Below are positions 6,311 through 6,678 of a stretch of DNA of 6,678 nt, in pieces. The notes beneath the pieces are model-generated. The model saw only the letters and a program-made list of their open reading frames with translations, was not told the origin of the DNA and ran no database searches. The DNA is taken from positions 1 through 6,678 of the forward strand of contig JACCUV010000395.1 in the NCBI GenBank assembly GCA_013698495.1. The letters are read 5' to 3'. Position 1 is the first letter of the stretch; each line of letters begins with the position of its first letter. Position numbers and translations under genes: made by a program. Source of the stretch: Chloroflexia bacterium (GTDB lineage: Bacteria > Chloroflexota > Chloroflexia > Thermomicrobiales > UBA6265).

Positions 6311-6336
6311 GCGATTCCTCACTGCGTTCGGAATGA
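6311..6336. repeat. Short dispersed repeat (GCGATTCCTC...GGAATGAC)
   Basis: ATTCC (6314-6318) and GGAAT (6330-6334) form a small inverted repeat around CTCACTGCGTTC. The whole resembles, from memory, a motif of the type GATTCCTCGCTGCGCTCGG that recurs between genes in many bacterial genomes and gives spurious peptides such as IPHCVRND when translated. A short related piece, GTCATTCTG, occurs at 6199-6207. Confidence 0.5.
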
Positions 6337-6416
6337 CGATGCGGGGTTTGAGGCAGTCAATGGTAGCCACGGTGCTCAACACCACACCCTGCTCTGGACA
6401 CCCCACCGCACATGGG

Positions 6417-6500
6417 TTTTTGCGGAATTCTTGCAGATCACTTCCGCAAAAAGTTTCCTCGCAACCACGCGGAAATTGGGCTTTTTGTCTTTTTGCGCCC
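6417..6500. repeat. Competing inverted repeats with T-tracts before dnaE2
   Basis: TTTTTGCGGAA (6417-6427) and TTCCGCAAAAA (6442-6452) are a perfect 11-bp inverted repeat with a 14-base loop. The right arm can pair elsewhere instead: TTCCGC (6442-6447) with GCGGAA (6469-6474), or CGCAAAAAG (6445-6453) with CTTTTTGCG (6489-6497). GGGC (6478-6481) also faces GCCC (6497-6500). Two five-T runs (6482-6486 and 6490-6494) follow the GCGGAA arm. The layout is like an attenuator, but the second stem is short and function is unproven. Confidence 0.5.
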
Positions 6501-6590
6501 GAAAAAACCACACCATGATTTCCGGCAACCAACCAGCAGGGCCACCGCTCCACCATTCGCGCTAACCCGGCTCACGATCTGGACACCGCC

Positions 6591-6678
6591 ATGTACACCG
6601 AGCTCCACCTCCACACCGCATTCTCCTTCCTCGATGGCTCGTCCCTCCCGGAAGACATGATCGACCAGGCCCGTAAGC
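6591..6678 (+). CDS. dnaE2: Error-prone DNA polymerase DnaE2, amino-terminal fragment
   Basis: Only 29 codons are present before the window ends. They encode MYTELHLHTAFSFLDGSS and what follows, the hallmark start of the PHP domain of C-family polymerases. The two histidines of HLH (6-8) match the first metal ligands of this domain. The MYTELHxHxxFSFLDG form is typical of DnaE2, the SOS-induced polymerase that synthesises past lesions with ImuB, rather than of the replicative DnaE1. Context agrees: imuB and a DUF6504-like gene lie upstream on the same strand. No Shine-Dalgarno precedes the ATG, so translation may be leaderless or weak, although the family signature fixes the start. The gene would be expected to run past 3 kb beyond the window. 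Whether it shares the imuB transcript is unclear because of the 653-base gap. Confidence 0.85.
   Translation, partial: MYTELHLHTAFSFLDGSSLPEDMIDQARK

Larger units (their letters stand above)
5938..6590. other. Long non-coding, repeat-rich gap before dnaE2
   Basis: The 653 bases between the DUF6504-like gene and dnaE2 contain a three-unit array of diverged palindromic repeats (5971-6284), a short dispersed repeat (6311-6336), and a cluster of competing inverted repeats with T-tracts (6417-6500). The one long plus-strand frame here (5939-6565) has no ribosome site and spans all these repeats, so it is not a gene. No GAAC-N4-GTTC box and no good promoter were found for dnaE2. Confidence 0.7.

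Noticed and set aside
5939..6565. 208-codon plus-strand open frame after the DUF6504-like gene
   Set aside because: It runs through the repeat array and a dispersed repeat (peptides such as SLARPTTSPG twice, and IPHCVRND) and has no ribosome site.

Overview
The window is GC-rich DNA from a bacterium. A Gram-positive-type LexA box (GAAC-N4-GTTC), an hpt-ftsH pair, an ImuB-like polymerase followed by a small DUF6504-like protein and then DnaE2, and the style of intergenic palindromes all point to a Thermomicrobia-like member of Chloroflexota. An actinobacterial relative is the alternative. This placement is inference from family resemblance; no 16S gene is present.

Layout from left to right. 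A small secreted protein of unknown function lies on the minus strand (74-544). A 524-base gap follows; it holds a strong unexplained hairpin (952-989) and a consensus promoter for a tRNA-Ala(CGC) gene (1069-1141). The tRNA converges on ftsH (minus strand, 1208-3190), with a palindrome between them that may be a shared terminator. A 321-base gap with an extended -10 promoter for ftsH separates it from hpt (minus strand, 3512-4102). The hpt-ftsH order is the one common in Firmicutes and relatives, where tilS often precedes; tilS is not in this window.

A 408-base divergent region separates hpt from an SOS mutagenesis cassette on the plus strand. A LexA-type palindrome sits inside the 17-base spacer of a promoter (4349-4377). 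It should repress imuB (4511-5707), a Y-family polymerase homologue that has lost its catalytic acidic residues. imuB overlaps by 52 bases a 93-residue protein (5656-5937) resembling DUF6504 proteins. About 650 bases further on, the window ends 29 codons into a gene with the canonical DnaE2 amino terminus. By analogy with known mutasomes, ImuB would act as an inactive adaptor bringing the error-prone polymerase DnaE2 to damaged DNA. No imuA is present between the promoter and dnaE2, so the small protein is a candidate third component.

The non-coding DNA is rich in repeats. A 46-base element with GGATCGAC/GTCGATCC ends occurs on both sides of hpt in direct orientation with exactly the same internal spacing. 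Blocks of what may be the same family (GCGGAC, GTCCGCCC) recur in the three-unit array between the DUF6504-like gene and dnaE2. That gap also holds a compact set of mutually exclusive inverted repeats with T-tracts just before dnaE2.
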